A program made the translations under genes and the position numbers. From NCBI RefSeq assembly GCF_001591665.1, contig NZ_BCVI01000006.1, forward strand, positions 124,001 through 188,000: a stretch of 64,000 nucleotides of DNA. Direction: 5' to 3'. The notes under the pieces were generated by a model. The model saw only the letters and a program-made list of their open reading frames with translations, did not search any database and had not been told where the DNA came from. Positions 16,521 to 25,101 of the stretch are shown here, piece after piece. This DNA is from Neobacillus soli NBRC 102451. GTDB lineage: Bacteria; Bacillota; Bacilli; Bacillales; Cytobacillaceae. Position 1 is the stretch's first letter. Each line of letters starts with the position of its first letter.

Positions 16521-17438
16521 TTGATCAAGCAAGGGGTTATTTCGCTGGGAGAAGCATTTGTAGATTATATCTCAACTAATAGGGCGAATACAAAATATCA
16601 AAAGCTGCTGGGAGGTGCAACGGTCAATTTGGCTGCAGGAACCAGGAGACTAGGTGTTCCATCTTATTATTTGTGTAAACTAGGGACAGATGAAATCAGC
16701 CAATTCGTTGAACAAGAATTAAGAAAAGAAAACATTAATACCGAATTTTGCGTTCGTACTCCCAGGAAAAAGATTTGCGGTGTATATGTTCATCTTAATG
16801 AAATCGGTGAGCGCTATTTTCACTCTTACATAAACCCAACTCCTGACGAGGTTCTTTCTGAAGATCAGCTTGACAGAGGACTATTTGAAAAAGCAAAAAT
16901 CTTTTATTTCGGATCTGGAACACTTTTTCACGACTCGGCTAAAGAGACAACCAAAATGGCACTAAAGTATGCTAAGGAATCTAACACGTTGGTTGCTTTT
17001 GACACAAACCTGCGCCTAAAGCGTTGGGAGAGTGAGGAACAATGCCGGAAAACGGTTAAATCTTTCTTAGTAGATGTTGATATTGTCAAGCTTGCTGAGG
17101 ATGAGGTATTGTTTCTAACGGAAACAAAATCAATTGATGCTGGGATAGAAGAATTAGCCCAATGGAAGATTCCATTTCTCTTTATAACACTTGGAAGCAA
17201 AGGTGCCTATGCTGTTTTACATGGTCGGAAAACACATGTTCCTGGTATTGAGGTAAATGCTGTTGACACAACCGGGGCAGGTGATGCCTTCATGGCAGCG
17301 TTATTGTATAGATTTCATGAAAAAGGGGAGCCGGCAGATCTCACGCAATTAGCAGAATATACACAATTTGCTAATCGAGTCGGTGCTAATGCGACAACGA
17401 AGATAGGTTCTTTGACCGCAGCAATCAAAATAGAATGA
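16521..17438 (+). CDS. PfkB-family carbohydrate kinase (fructokinase-like)
   Basis: A 305-residue ATP-dependent sugar or nucleoside kinase of the ribokinase/PfkB family. The N-terminal substrate site shows GEAFVDYIS and GGATVNLAAGTRRLG (PfkB signature 1 region). The C-terminal signature 2 is VDTTGAGDAFMAALL, including the catalytic aspartate. AAGGAGG lies 7 nt before TTG 16521; a nearby ATG at 16517 is out of frame. It is a single-gene unit with no sugar transporter beside it. Fructose is a reasonable guess, but nucleosides or other sugars cannot be excluded. Confidence 0.85.
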   Translation: MIKQGVISLGEAFVDYISTNRANTKYQKLLGGATVNLAAGTRRLGVPSYYLCKLGTDEISQFVEQELRKENINTEFCVRTPRKKICGVYVHLNEIGERYFHSYINPTPDEVLSEDQLDRGLFEKAKIFYFGSGTLFHDSAKETTKMALKYAKESNTLVAFDTNLRLKRWESEEQCRKTVKSFLVDVDIVKLAEDEVLFLTETKSIDAGIEELAQWKIPFLFITLGSKGAYAVLHGRKTHVPGIEVNAVDTTGAGDAFMAALLYRFHEKGEPADLTQLAEYTQFANRVGANATTKIGSLTAAIKIE

Positions 17439-17596
17439 CAGACAGATCATGTCTATTCTTTTCTAAGATTGTATTGTGGGAAGGGATTAAGGATTGAAAG
17501 TGGAATATATATAGAAGCAGCGTTAATCGCTTAATTAGTTTGATATGAATTTTTTTGAATTCATCCATTTCCTGAGAAAAAAAGGTGGTACCATTT

Positions 17597-18271
17597 ATGA
17601 CTAATATTCCAAGACCGGCTTCAACGGTAGTGTTAATAGATGATTTGTCTAGGGTCTACTTGACCAAAAGACCTGAAACGATGAAATTTATGGGTGGATT
17701 TTATGTTTTCCCCGGTGGGTCGGTTGATAAGGATGACTATACCAACAGTAGTGAATGTATAAACTATGTTAATCGTAATGAATTCTTCGATCCCGCCTAT
17801 TATGTTGCTGCTGCAAGAGAACTATTTGAAGAAGTGGGCGTTTTAGTCTGCAAGACAGACGACGGTGCGGATGTTTATTTGGAAGCAGGAACTGCAATGG
17901 AATACCGCCGTCTCCTTTTGAAAGGGGAAATGTCCTTTATACAACTAGTAAAAAAGGAAGGACTTCAGTTTCAGCTAGATAGCTTAGAGTATTTTGGACA
18001 AATTATCACACCGAACGTGAGTCCGATTCGATTTGATACCCGATTTTTTCTGACAAAGCTCCCAAATGGTCAATCCCCACTACCTGATTTGAATGAGATA
18101 AGTGATGCCTTATGGATTTCACCAGCCGATGCATTATTGGACTATCAAAATGGGAAGATTTCTTTGGCACCACCAACTATCCATGCGTTGACGACGATTT
18201 TGAATTATCAAAAAGGAAGCCCTTTGATGATGCCTGAGTTTCGATTGAGCGATTATAAATCAGTCTTTTAG
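17597..18271 (+). CDS. Nudix hydrolase (NUDT19/CoA-diphosphatase-like)
   Basis: A 224-residue Nudix protein. The catalytic box is split: GGFYVFPGGSVDKDD carries the leading glycines, then an insert of about 25 residues, then AARELFEEVGVLV with the REXXEE core. That insert and the overall length resemble the NUDT19 subgroup, whose mammalian member cleaves CoA. AAAGGTGG (17581-17588) supports ATG 17597; the in-frame GTG at 17585 lies within that ribosome site. Its 3' end overlaps the end of the leftward metallo-beta-lactamase gene by 12 bp. Confidence 0.82.
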   Translation: MTNIPRPASTVVLIDDLSRVYLTKRPETMKFMGGFYVFPGGSVDKDDYTNSSECINYVNRNEFFDPAYYVAAARELFEEVGVLVCKTDDGADVYLEAGTAMEYRRLLLKGEMSFIQLVKKEGLQFQLDSLEYFGQIITPNVSPIRFDTRFFLTKLPNGQSPLPDLNEISDALWISPADALLDYQNGKISLAPPTIHALTTILNYQKGSPLMMPEFRLSDYKSVF

Positions 18272-19099
18272 AGAATAATAGGAATCCTGTTGAGTCACTG
18301 AACCTTCTTTCATCAATTTAATAAGATGTGCCTCGGTTGTTCTTTTGGCGACCTCAAATACACTCGGATGCGGAAGTTTTTCGTAAATTATCTTTGTTAA
18401 ATGGGTAGAAGTTAGTTGCAAATGCTCTTTGAGCAGGGATTTGATTTGGTTTTCTCGATATAATCTGCGATTTAAGACGAAATCAATATGTTCATAGGTA
18501 TTTAAAACCCAATCCCCATGCCCTGGTCCAATTTTAGTTAATTTCAGTTGCTTTAGGCGATTTAAAGTGTGAATATAGTCTGTCATATCCCCATCCGGGG
18601 GACCAATCCAGGATGTGCCTTCTGCCACGATATTATCTCCAGCTAGGAGCACACGTTTTGATGGAATAAAAAGGTTTAACTGACCTGAGGTATGGCCTGG
18701 TGCATGGATAATGTTAATATCTTCCCCAGCAACTTTTATACTATCGTTATCATTTAAAAATGATATCTCATTCCAAGGTGAAATCACGGTAAGTGTAGCT
18801 TGTTTTTCAAGATGATGGCAGTAAACAACAGGCGTCCAATCCGTTAATTGACGAACACCAGGGGCATGGTCCGGGTGTGAGTGTGTTAGAATAATAGAGT
18901 TTGGGATGGCGAAATCGTTTTCCCTTATTGCTCTCTCTAATTCTATTTTCGTTTCTACTTTGTCATACCCGGCATCGACCAAGATGCTTTCCTGATTGTT
19001 TCCGATTAAATAGCAATTTGTTGTGGTATGTGGCAACAAAGTTGGCGTCGGAATCGGCACACGGATTATTTTTAAATGATTTAATTTCTCCACTGACAT
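18260..19099 (-). CDS. Metallo-beta-lactamase-fold hydrolase (LACTB2-like)
   Basis: A 279-residue MBL-fold protein. The metal site is visible as LTHSHPDHAPG, followed by HAPGHTSGQ and LLAGDNIV, then GPGHGDWV. The C-terminal ~70 residues form a helical domain with winged-helix character (LLKEHLQLTSTHLTKIIYEKL), as in LACTB2-type proteins and related thioesterase or RNase members. AAAGGAAG precedes ATG 19099. It converges on the Nudix gene and the two share 12 bp at their 3' ends, so their transcripts are complementary there. I cannot separate esterase from nuclease activity by reading. Confidence 0.82.
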   Translation of the reverse strand: MSVEKLNHLKIIRVPIPTPTLLPHTTTNCYLIGNNQESILVDAGYDKVETKIELERAIRENDFAIPNSIILTHSHPDHAPGVRQLTDWTPVVYCHHLEKQATLTVISPWNEISFLNDNDSIKVAGEDINIIHAPGHTSGQLNLFIPSKRVLLAGDNIVAEGTSWIGPPDGDMTDYIHTLNRLKQLKLTKIGPGHGDWVLNTYEHIDFVLNRRLYRENQIKSLLKEHLQLTSTHLTKIIYEKLPHPSVFEVAKRTTEAHLIKLMKEGSVTQQDSYYSLKD

Positions 19100-19230
19100 C
19101 TTCCTTTCATTTCAAACAGCACTCAACAGAACATAATTAACATTTTCATCATGAAAACATGAAATTCCTGCTAAAATAGACGGGGACAAGAAACCATTAA
19201 TTCTAGCAAACACAAAGTGCCCCGTTAAAA

Positions 19231-20205
19231 TTAGTTCAGCACCTCAGGGTTAACCAAGTTCTTTGGCCGTTTACCATTTAGTCCGGCCATTAAATTTTCT
19301 ACCGCCAGTTTTGCCATTTTTAGTTCTGTTTCAAAGGTGGACGATCCAATATGAGGGGTAGTCACAACATTAGGAAACTGAAGAAGTGGATGATCCGCTT
19401 TCAGTGGTTCTATTTGGTATACATCCAGTGCCGCTCCATGAATCTCGTTATTTCTTAATGCCTCAATAAGTGCAATTTCATCCACTGTTTTTCCGCGCGA
19501 ACCATTTACAAAAATAGCTGATTTTTTCATCACTGCAAATTCCCGTTCACCAATTAAATTTTCAGTTTCTGGTGTAAGCGGGGTCATTAAGCAAACAAAA
19601 TCTGATTCCTTTAGCAGGGTATCAAGGTCACAGTAGGCAGCGTTGTAGTTTTCCTCAGCCTCAATATTTCGGGTTCGGTTGTGGTACAGAATATTCATAT
19701 CAAAGCCTAAATGGGCGCGTTTGGCGATCTGCGAACCGATTTTCCCCATACCGATAATCCCCAATGTTTTATGATGGACATCCATGGCATATTGTTCAGT
19801 CGTTAAGTGCTGTTTCCAATTCCCAGCCTTCACAAAACGGTCCAACTCAGGGATGCGCCGTGCAGCCGCAAGGAGAATGCCAAAGATAGCATCGGCTGTG
19901 GTATCCTCCAGGACCCCGGGAGTATTTGTTCCCATAACTCCTCGCTTGGTCATCTCTTCAATGGAAAGGTTATTAAATCCAGTCGAGTTATTCGAAACAA
20001 TTTTTAAATTGGGTGCACGGTCTAGTAGTTCTTTATCCACCGGAAGCGCTAGGCCAACAATTCCTTCAGTTTGGTTTAGTGCACTTAAAAATGCAGGGTC
20101 AGTTTTTGGATTAATCCCTGCAAAAAACTCTACTTCAAAGGTATCATCTAATAATTCAAGAGTTTCAGGTAAGGCAAAGTTATAGGCAATTATTTTTCTG
20201 CTCAT
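19231..20205 (-). CDS. D-isomer 2-hydroxyacid dehydrogenase (glyoxylate/hydroxypyruvate/2-ketogluconate reductase type)
   Basis: A 324-residue NAD(P)-dependent dehydrogenase. The cofactor fold shows GIIGMGKIGSQIA (about residues 150-162). The catalytic trio is visible as the arginine of NGSRGKTVDE, the glutamate of DVYQIEP and the histidine of TPHIGSS. After the second strand comes YHNRTRN; the arginine there suggests NADPH preference. GAGAGGAG lies upstream of ATG 20205. It is divergent from the PatB-type gene. The exact 2-oxo acid cannot be determined. Confidence 0.87.
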   Translation of the reverse strand: MSRKIIAYNFALPETLELLDDTFEVEFFAGINPKTDPAFLSALNQTEGIVGLALPVDKELLDRAPNLKIVSNNSTGFNNLSIEEMTKRGVMGTNTPGVLEDTTADAIFGILLAAARRIPELDRFVKAGNWKQHLTTEQYAMDVHHKTLGIIGMGKIGSQIAKRAHLGFDMNILYHNRTRNIEAEENYNAAYCDLDTLLKESDFVCLMTPLTPETENLIGEREFAVMKKSAIFVNGSRGKTVDEIALIEALRNNEIHGAALDVYQIEPLKADHPLLQFPNVVTTPHIGSSTFETELKMAKLAVENLMAGLNGKRPKNLVNPEVLN

Positions 20206-20455
20206 AGCGAAAAGTTCTCCTCTCTTTTGGACAATTTATCTTTAAGTTGACACAAATTTTTATGGGAGTCAACAATACAGAATATGAATGAGTAAATTGA
20301 CCAAGTTCAAATTACTCTTTTAGCAAAAATCAGAAAACCTGATAATGATTTTAAAAACAAAGAATATTTCTTGAAGGACAGGACTAGGTATGGAAACATT
20401 ACGACATAAAAAGTGGTAGGATGGAAGTAGGTTAAAATGGAAAGGTGGATATCGA

Positions 20456-21646
20456 ATGAAATATAACTTTGATGAAATAGTTAATCGGAGAGGGACCTAT
20501 TCATTAAAATGGGATGGCGGGCAGTTAATTAAAGAGATTGGACTAACGGAACGATATGATGATGAAACAATCCCCTTGTTTACCGCGGATATGGATTTAC
20601 CTGTACCCCAGCCATTAATTGATGCCCTACATAAAACGGTTGACCATCGGATTTTTGGTTATTCAATTTTTCCGGATGAGTATTTTGCTGCTATCCAGCA
20701 TTGGTTTAAATCGAGACATGATTGGGATATCAAGAAAGAAGAGATCATTTATAGTCCAGGAACTGTTCACGCTTTGAATATTGCCGTAAAGGCGTTTACC
20801 AATCCGGGTGATGGGATCATTATCCAACGGCCCGTTTATCCGCCCTTTACAGCGGCTATTGAAGCAAACGGACGGCAAGTCGTGAACAACCAGTTGAGAG
20901 CGAACAGTGAAGGCTATTATCATATCGATTTTGAGGATTTTGAAGCGAAGGCAAAAGAAGAAAAGACGAAAATGTTCATATTATGTAACCCGCATAATCC
21001 AGCAGGAAGAGTCTTTACTGTGGAAGAGTTAAGAAAATTAGCTGCTATTTGTGCAGATAATGGTGTGCTCATCGTTGCAGATGAAATTCACGGGGATTTA
21101 ATTCGTCGGAATCAAACTTTTATCCCGATTGCAAAAGCAGTGAACAATGTTAAACAGTTGATTACTTTTACAGCCATTAATAAAACCTTTAATGTAGCAG
21201 GGCTTCATTGTACAAATGTAATCATTTCGGATCCAGAGCTTAGGAAAACATTTAATCGTGAAATGGGCATGCATTTACCCTCACCATTTACAGTTTCTGC
21301 CCTTATCGCCGTGTACACTGAGGGGGAAGATTGGTTGGAACAATTGAAAGAATATCTCGATGAGACCATGGAATGGGTTGTCAGGTTCGTGGTGGAAAAA
21401 ATGCCGAAGGTAAAGGTTCGTATCCCTGAGGGAACCTATATCATGTGGATGGACTTTAGTAATTTTGGGCTATCGCCCGAAGAAGTTCATGACCGTATTT
21501 ATAATAAAGCGAATGTTTTGCTTGAAGATGGAAAAATGTTTGGTGAAGAAGGAATAGACTATCAAAGAATTTGTATCTCATCACCTCGACCGATTATTAA
21601 GGAAGCATTTGAGAGAATTGCAAGAGAATTTGAAGACCAGATTTAA
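20456..21646 (+). CDS. PatB/MalY-type aminotransferase-fold C-S lyase
   Basis: A 396-residue PLP enzyme of the MalY/PatB subgroup, which usually cleaves cystathionine or cysteine conjugates (C-S beta-lyase). Family traits are the start YNFDEIVNRRGTYSLKWDG, LFTADMDLPVPQPLIDAL, FGYSIFPDEYF, LCNPHNPAGRVF, IVADEIHGDL and the PLP lysine in TAINKTFNVAGLH. The usual SxSK context reads AINK here, a variation before the lysine. AAAGGTGG lies upstream of ATG 20456. It stands alone and ends in a repeat-type terminator. Confidence 0.87.
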   Translation: MKYNFDEIVNRRGTYSLKWDGGQLIKEIGLTERYDDETIPLFTADMDLPVPQPLIDALHKTVDHRIFGYSIFPDEYFAAIQHWFKSRHDWDIKKEEIIYSPGTVHALNIAVKAFTNPGDGIIIQRPVYPPFTAAIEANGRQVVNNQLRANSEGYYHIDFEDFEAKAKEEKTKMFILCNPHNPAGRVFTVEELRKLAAICADNGVLIVADEIHGDLIRRNQTFIPIAKAVNNVKQLITFTAINKTFNVAGLHCTNVIISDPELRKTFNREMGMHLPSPFTVSALIAVYTEGEDWLEQLKEYLDETMEWVVRFVVEKMPKVKVRIPEGTYIMWMDFSNFGLSPEEVHDRIYNKANVLLEDGKMFGEEGIDYQRICISSPRPIIKEAFERIAREFEDQI

Positions 21647-21650
21647 AAAA

Positions 21651-21681
21651 AGCGAACAGTGCCTGGCACTGTTCGCTTTTA
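21651..21681 (+). terminator. Repeat-type terminator with GTGCCTGGCAC core
   Basis: AGCGAACAGTGCC (21651-21663) pairs exactly with GGCACTGTTCGCT (21665-21677) and ends in TTTT. The centre GTGCCTGGCAC (21659-21669) is a variant of the short palindromic element found at nine other loci to the right. Confidence 0.85.
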
Positions 21682-21781
21682 GAGCATTTATGGGTAGTGG
21701 TCCTAAATTTGCTAGTTCATTTAGCCTATCTTGTTGGAGTATTCTACTACCAACTAAGCCAAAAATCCTTTTTTAAAATTT

Positions 21782-21810
21782 TTGAATAAGAGTGTCAAGC
21801 TTTCTATATA
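21782..21810 (+). promoter_or_regulatory. Candidate promoter of the orphan ftsZ
   Basis: TTGAAT (21782-21787), 17 bp and TATATA (21805-21810) make a moderate sigma-A promoter 157 bp upstream of the proposed start. The 320 bp from 21647 to 21967 are otherwise strongly AT-rich and show no reading frame that I can support. Confidence 0.4.
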
Positions 21811-21967
21811 AAATCCCCCATTATTTTGCTAAAATATTAATAAGATAAAATATGATTATCTACGATTTATAAAATACTAAAACAATGAAAATCTTTTAAT
21901 ATGGAAGAATTCTTCAGTTAATTTTTTGAATAATGCGATAATGCAATTGGGAGTAGGAGGAACAGTA

Positions 21968-23116
21968 ATGTGGGAGTTTGATATGGATATAGATCAAGTG
22001 GCTAAAATTAAAGTAATCGGTGTCGGCGGCGGTGGAAATAATGCTGTTAACCGAATGATTGAGGATGGGGTTCAAGGTGTTGAGTTTATTGCGGTTAATA
22101 CAGATGCACAAGCACTTCAGTTATCAAAAGCAGAGATTAAGATGCAAATTGGTGCATCCTTGACCAGAGGTTTGGGAGCAGGGGCTAATCCAGAAGTCGG
22201 CAGGAATGCCGTGGAAGAAAGCAAAAGGCAGCTTGAGGAGGTATTAAAAGGAGCAGACATGGTTTTCGTTGCAGCCGGAATGGGCGGTGGAACGGGAACA
22301 GGGGCCGCACCCGAGATAGCACAAATTTCCCGCAAACTTGGCGCTTTAACAATTGGTGTTGTCACACGCCCGTTCGGATTTGAAGGCCGTAAACGTGCAA
22401 TCAATGCTGCAAGTGGAATCCAATTAATGAGGGAAGCCGTTGACACCTTAATTATTGTTCCTAATGATCGTTTGCTGCAAATTGTCGATAAAAAGACACC
22501 GATGGTTGAAGCATTCAGGGAAGCTGATAATATCCTTCGCCAGGGTGTTCAAGGAATATCGGATTTAATTGCTGTCCCAGGCCTAATCAACCTTGATTTT
22601 GCTGATGTGAAAACGATTATGTCCAACCAAGGCACAGCTTTAATGGGCATTGGGGTAGCAAAAGGTGAAGGCCGTGCTGCTGAAGCCGCTAAAAAAGCCA
22701 TTTCCAGTCCATTACTTGAAACATCCATTGACGGTGCTCAAGGTGTTTTAATGAATATCACAGGCGGGAGCAGTTTGAGTTTGTATGAAGTCCAAGAGGC
22801 TGCCCAAATTGTCGCCTCTGCAGCTGACAAGGAATTAAACATGATTTTTGGTTCTATAATAAACGAAAGTTTAAAAAATGAAATTATGATTACGGTTATT
22901 GCTACAGGATTTGATGATAGAGAGATTCCATCCAATAAGCCATCTTCCAACCCCTTAAGAGGTGAAATGCCAAAATCTCAGTTGCGGGAACAGTCAAGAC
23001 ATGAACAGGTAAAACGGGAAGAACCCGAACGAGAGATAATCAGGAACCACCCGGAGCCAGAAGAATCGCTGGATATCCCAACGTTCTTGCGGAATCGGAA
23101 CAAAAGGCCTAGATAA
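21968..23116 (+). CDS. ftsZ: FtsZ-like tubulin GTPase outside a division cluster
   Basis: A 382-residue protein that aligns by eye with Bacillus FtsZ from end to end. It has the N-terminal [20 protein letters not shown], the nucleotide loops [11 protein letters not shown] and [16 protein letters not shown] (tubulin signature), the T7-loop region [20 protein letters not shown] (acidic catalytic residues) and the C-terminal partner-binding peptide [12 protein letters not shown]. The linker before that peptide is charged and short. I start at ATG 21968 behind GTAGGAGG; an in-frame ATG at 21926 has no ribosome site. Neither ftsA, divIB nor other dcw genes are nearby, so this is probably a second copy, which the intact motifs suggest is functional. 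Confidence 0.93.
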   Translation: MWEFDMDIDQVAKIKVIGVGGGGNNAVNRMIEDGVQGVEFIAVNTDAQALQLSKAEIKMQIGASLTRGLGAGANPEVGRNAVEESKRQLEEVLKGADMVFVAAGMGGGTGTGAAPEIAQISRKLGALTIGVVTRPFGFEGRKRAINAASGIQLMREAVDTLIIVPNDRLLQIVDKKTPMVEAFREADNILRQGVQGISDLIAVPGLINLDFADVKTIMSNQGTALMGIGVAKGEGRAAEAAKKAISSPLLETSIDGAQGVLMNITGGSSLSLYEVQEAAQIVASAADKELNMIFGSIINESLKNEIMITVIATGFDDREIPSNKPSSNPLRGEMPKSQLREQSRHEQVKREEPEREIIRNHPEPEESLDIPTFLRNRNKRPR

Positions 23117-23178
23117 CTGATTTTTCCATTGTGGCTTTATCCCTTTTTTAGGGAGAATTATGAAAGGTTGCGGTCTTC

Positions 23179-23781
23179 GTGAATATTTATGGAATCGTAT
23201 TGGCGAGCGGTCTTTCCAAACGAATGGGAAGCCAAAAGCTTCTTCTCTCTTGGAAGGATCAGCCGCTCCTTGAGCATATCTTAATGAAGACGTCACAAGT
23301 ACCATTAACTGGAGTTATTTGCGTTTTACCCGCCGATGAAACAAAACGTTTAGAAATTGCAAGTAAAAACGGCTGCCAAATTGTACGTAATAACAATCCA
23401 GGATTGGGAATGGGAGGCAGTCTAGCACTTGCGGTACGGTCAGTGCCAGTAACTGCGGATGCCGTTATCATTTTATTAGCGGACCAGCCTGAGCTAAATT
23501 CTGACGATATTGAACAGGTTCGAAAAGTTTACTTACAAGAAGCCTCCTTACATAAAGAAAAGCTTATTATTCAAACGAACTATGCTGACGGGAAAATAGG
23601 TCATCCGATTCTTTTTTCAAAATCCTTCTTTTCGGAACTAAGTCAACTTAAGGGTGATCAGGGCGGAAAACATATTATTCAATCAAACTTGGAAAATGTT
23701 CTTTTCTATAGAAGCAAGAATAACTATCCTTCTGATATTGATACCATCGACGATTATTGCCATTTATTAAAGCGGCATTAA
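23179..23781 (+). CDS. MobA/MocA-type nucleotidyltransferase (molybdenum cofactor)
   Basis: A 200-residue NTP-transferase of the MobA/MocA/YgfJ group, which adds CMP or GMP to molybdopterin. The N-terminal nucleotide motif is VLASGLSKRMGSQKLLL (consensus LAAGxSxRMGxxK), and the metal-binding region is LLADQPELNSDD. NNPGLGMGGSLALAV and GHPILFSKSFF fit MocA-type cytidylyltransferases best. It starts at GTG 23179 with AAAGG upstream. It lies just before the molybdoenzyme narG operon, so a role in cofactor finishing is a natural inference, although MocA proteins more often serve xanthine-dehydrogenase-type enzymes. Confidence 0.82.
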   Translation: MNIYGIVLASGLSKRMGSQKLLLSWKDQPLLEHILMKTSQVPLTGVICVLPADETKRLEIASKNGCQIVRNNNPGLGMGGSLALAVRSVPVTADAVIILLADQPELNSDDIEQVRKVYLQEASLHKEKLIIQTNYADGKIGHPILFSKSFFSELSQLKGDQGGKHIIQSNLENVLFYRSKNNYPSDIDTIDDYCHLLKRH

Positions 23782-23806
23782 GGAAGATTCATAAAGGAGG
23801 CAAGCG

Positions 23807-23852
23807 GTGTCAGGCACCATCCATTTTCATGGATGGTGCCTGACACTTTTTT
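23807..23852 (+). repeat. Palindromic GTGTCAGGCACC element acting as a terminator
   Basis: GTGTCAGGCACCATCCAT (23807-23824) and its exact inverse (23829-23846) form an 18-bp stem with a 4-nt loop, followed by six T. It ends the nucleotidyltransferase transcript. It is one of ten loci of this element in the window. Confidence 0.85.
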
Positions 23853-23963
23853 GTTTTACATTTTGGTCAAATAGCATTCTTAAACGTTTACCAAGGGAAA
23901 ATTTAGGGAAAGGATTATAACGATAATTAAATTTAATTTTCCAATAGTGCATAGGATACGAGT

Positions 23964-23994
23964 AAGGTAATATTTACCTTTACCTATTTGGTAA
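23964..23994. promoter_or_regulatory. Paired inverted repeats upstream of the nar genes
   Basis: AAGGTAA-TAT-TTACCTT (23964-23980) is an exact inverted repeat, immediately followed by TTACC-TATTT-GGTAA (23980-23994). They share a (T)TACC half-site. They end 26 nt before the first gene of the nitrate reductase block, so a nitrate-, oxygen- or NO-responsive regulator could bind here. No FNR-type TGTGA-N6-TCACA box is visible. TACCTAT fits the enterobacterial NarL heptamer, which may be chance. Confidence 0.4.
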
Positions 23995-24019
23995 TGTGGG
24001 ATGAAAGGAGTGAACGGAC

Positions 24020-24442
24020 ATGTCTGGTCCGAGCTTAAGAAAAACCGATGCGCATTCGTCCATCCATGAAGCATCGCTAAATGAGGCATTAGAGTTGAGA
24101 GATATATTTCGTAAATGCCTGGAAGATGGAGAAACGGACAAGGCATTACAAGTTTTAGAGGTAACCATCGAACATTGGGAAACACGGACGCTGAAACATG
24201 CGGAAGAGGAAGAGGAAGGATTGTATAAGGATATCATTAATGAACATCCAGACCTCTTACATACTGTTATCCAGTTGACACGGGACCATGATTTGATGCG
24301 CCGGATTGTAGACAACATAAAAGATAGATTACAAACACAGGAACCAAATATGGAAATAGTTACTTTATTAGACAGTCTTGTCATCATTGATTTGATCCAT
24401 AATGAAGATGAAATGAATAAACTTCTCGCAAATGGCAAATGA
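24020..24442 (+). CDS. Hemerythrin-like (HHE) domain protein of the nar operon
   Basis: A 140-residue four-helix protein with histidine and acidic residues spaced as in hemerythrin-type domains: HSSIHEASLNEALELRD at the start, VTIEHWETRTLKHAEEEEE in the middle and LTRDHDLMRRIV later. Such proteins bind a di-iron centre and sense or buffer oxygen or NO. It is the first gene of the nitrate reductase unit (AAAGGAG before ATG 24020). I infer a role in protecting or regulating nitrate respiration, where NO arises. The C-terminal IIDLIHNEDEMNKLL may give a further ligand. Confidence 0.72.
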   Translation: MSGPSLRKTDAHSSIHEASLNEALELRDIFRKCLEDGETDKALQVLEVTIEHWETRTLKHAEEEEEGLYKDIINEHPDLLHTVIQLTRDHDLMRRIVDNIKDRLQTQEPNMEIVTLLDSLVIIDLIHNEDEMNKLLANGK

Positions 24443-24483
24443 TAACCTAGGAAAATTTAGGTAATTAAGGAAGTGGGAGTAAA

Positions 24484-24795
24484 GTGAGTGGAAAATATGT
24501 AATTGAGGAAAAACTATTACGTTTTGCTGCACCCGCCTTATATAAGAAAATGGTCGAAACATTTTCGCGCTATAATATCCATCCGTTTGATATCCATGGG
24601 ACTGTTGTAAAAAGTGAAGATGGCTATGAGATTATTTTGCGTTTTTCTCAATCTTTTTCACAGACTGTGACAACAACCGTCAGCTTTGAACAAGCTAGTA
24701 ACCCGGATGAAGAGGTGGTTCTTTTTTTTGAAGAAATAGCGGAGAAATGTAAAACACAGTTAATTTCAGATTACTATAAAATGATCAAATTATAG
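24484..24795 (+). CDS. Small unknown protein of the nar operon (103 residues)
   Basis: I do not recognise a characterised family. The protein is soluble, mixed alpha/beta, with no membrane segment or cysteine pair; a beta-rich core (DIHGTVVKSEDGYEIILRFSQSF, split by a turn) is framed by helices. It starts at GTG 24484 behind GGGAG, 41 bp after the hemerythrin-like gene and 18 bp before the next small gene. The tight packing ahead of narG suggests an accessory role in nitrate reductase assembly or control. Confidence 0.65.
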   Translation: MSGKYVIEEKLLRFAAPALYKKMVETFSRYNIHPFDIHGTVVKSEDGYEIILRFSQSFSQTVTTTVSFEQASNPDEEVVLFFEEIAEKCKTQLISDYYKMIKL

Positions 24796-24813
24796 AAGGA
24801 GCTGAACGACCCA

Positions 24814-25101
24814 TTGTTTTCATTTGAAAATGATTCCTTGCTTGTCGATGATCGGGAGGACTTAATTGCCATACTCAGAATGCGATTTGGGGACAACCCT
24901 GGAGAAATGATCCAGCAAATCTATGATATAGATGATATGAACATGTTGCAGCGCCTTATTCTTGTTGCTGCAAATGCCCCAAATTGGGATATCTTTGTGG
25001 AGGAATTTCAGACCGGGAAAGATTCATTTCGACTTTTGGGTGAAGAATTTAACCCATTGGCAAATATTCTAAAGGGAAGGGGTGGCTCTAATGCAGTCTA
25101 A
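24814..25101 (+). CDS. Small unknown acidic protein preceding narG (95 residues)
   Basis: An acidic, helical, soluble protein (FSFENDSLLVDDREDLIAI, then MIQQIYDIDDMNMLQRLILVAANAPNWDIF). I cannot assign a family. It begins at TTG 24814 with AGAAGGAG 12 nt upstream, and its last four codons overlap the start of narG, so translation of the two is probably coupled. Together with the preceding gene it forms a two-gene insert between the hemerythrin-like gene and narG. Confidence 0.65.
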   Translation: MFSFENDSLLVDDREDLIAILRMRFGDNPGEMIQQIYDIDDMNMLQRLILVAANAPNWDIFVEEFQTGKDSFRLLGEEFNPLANILKGRGGSNAV

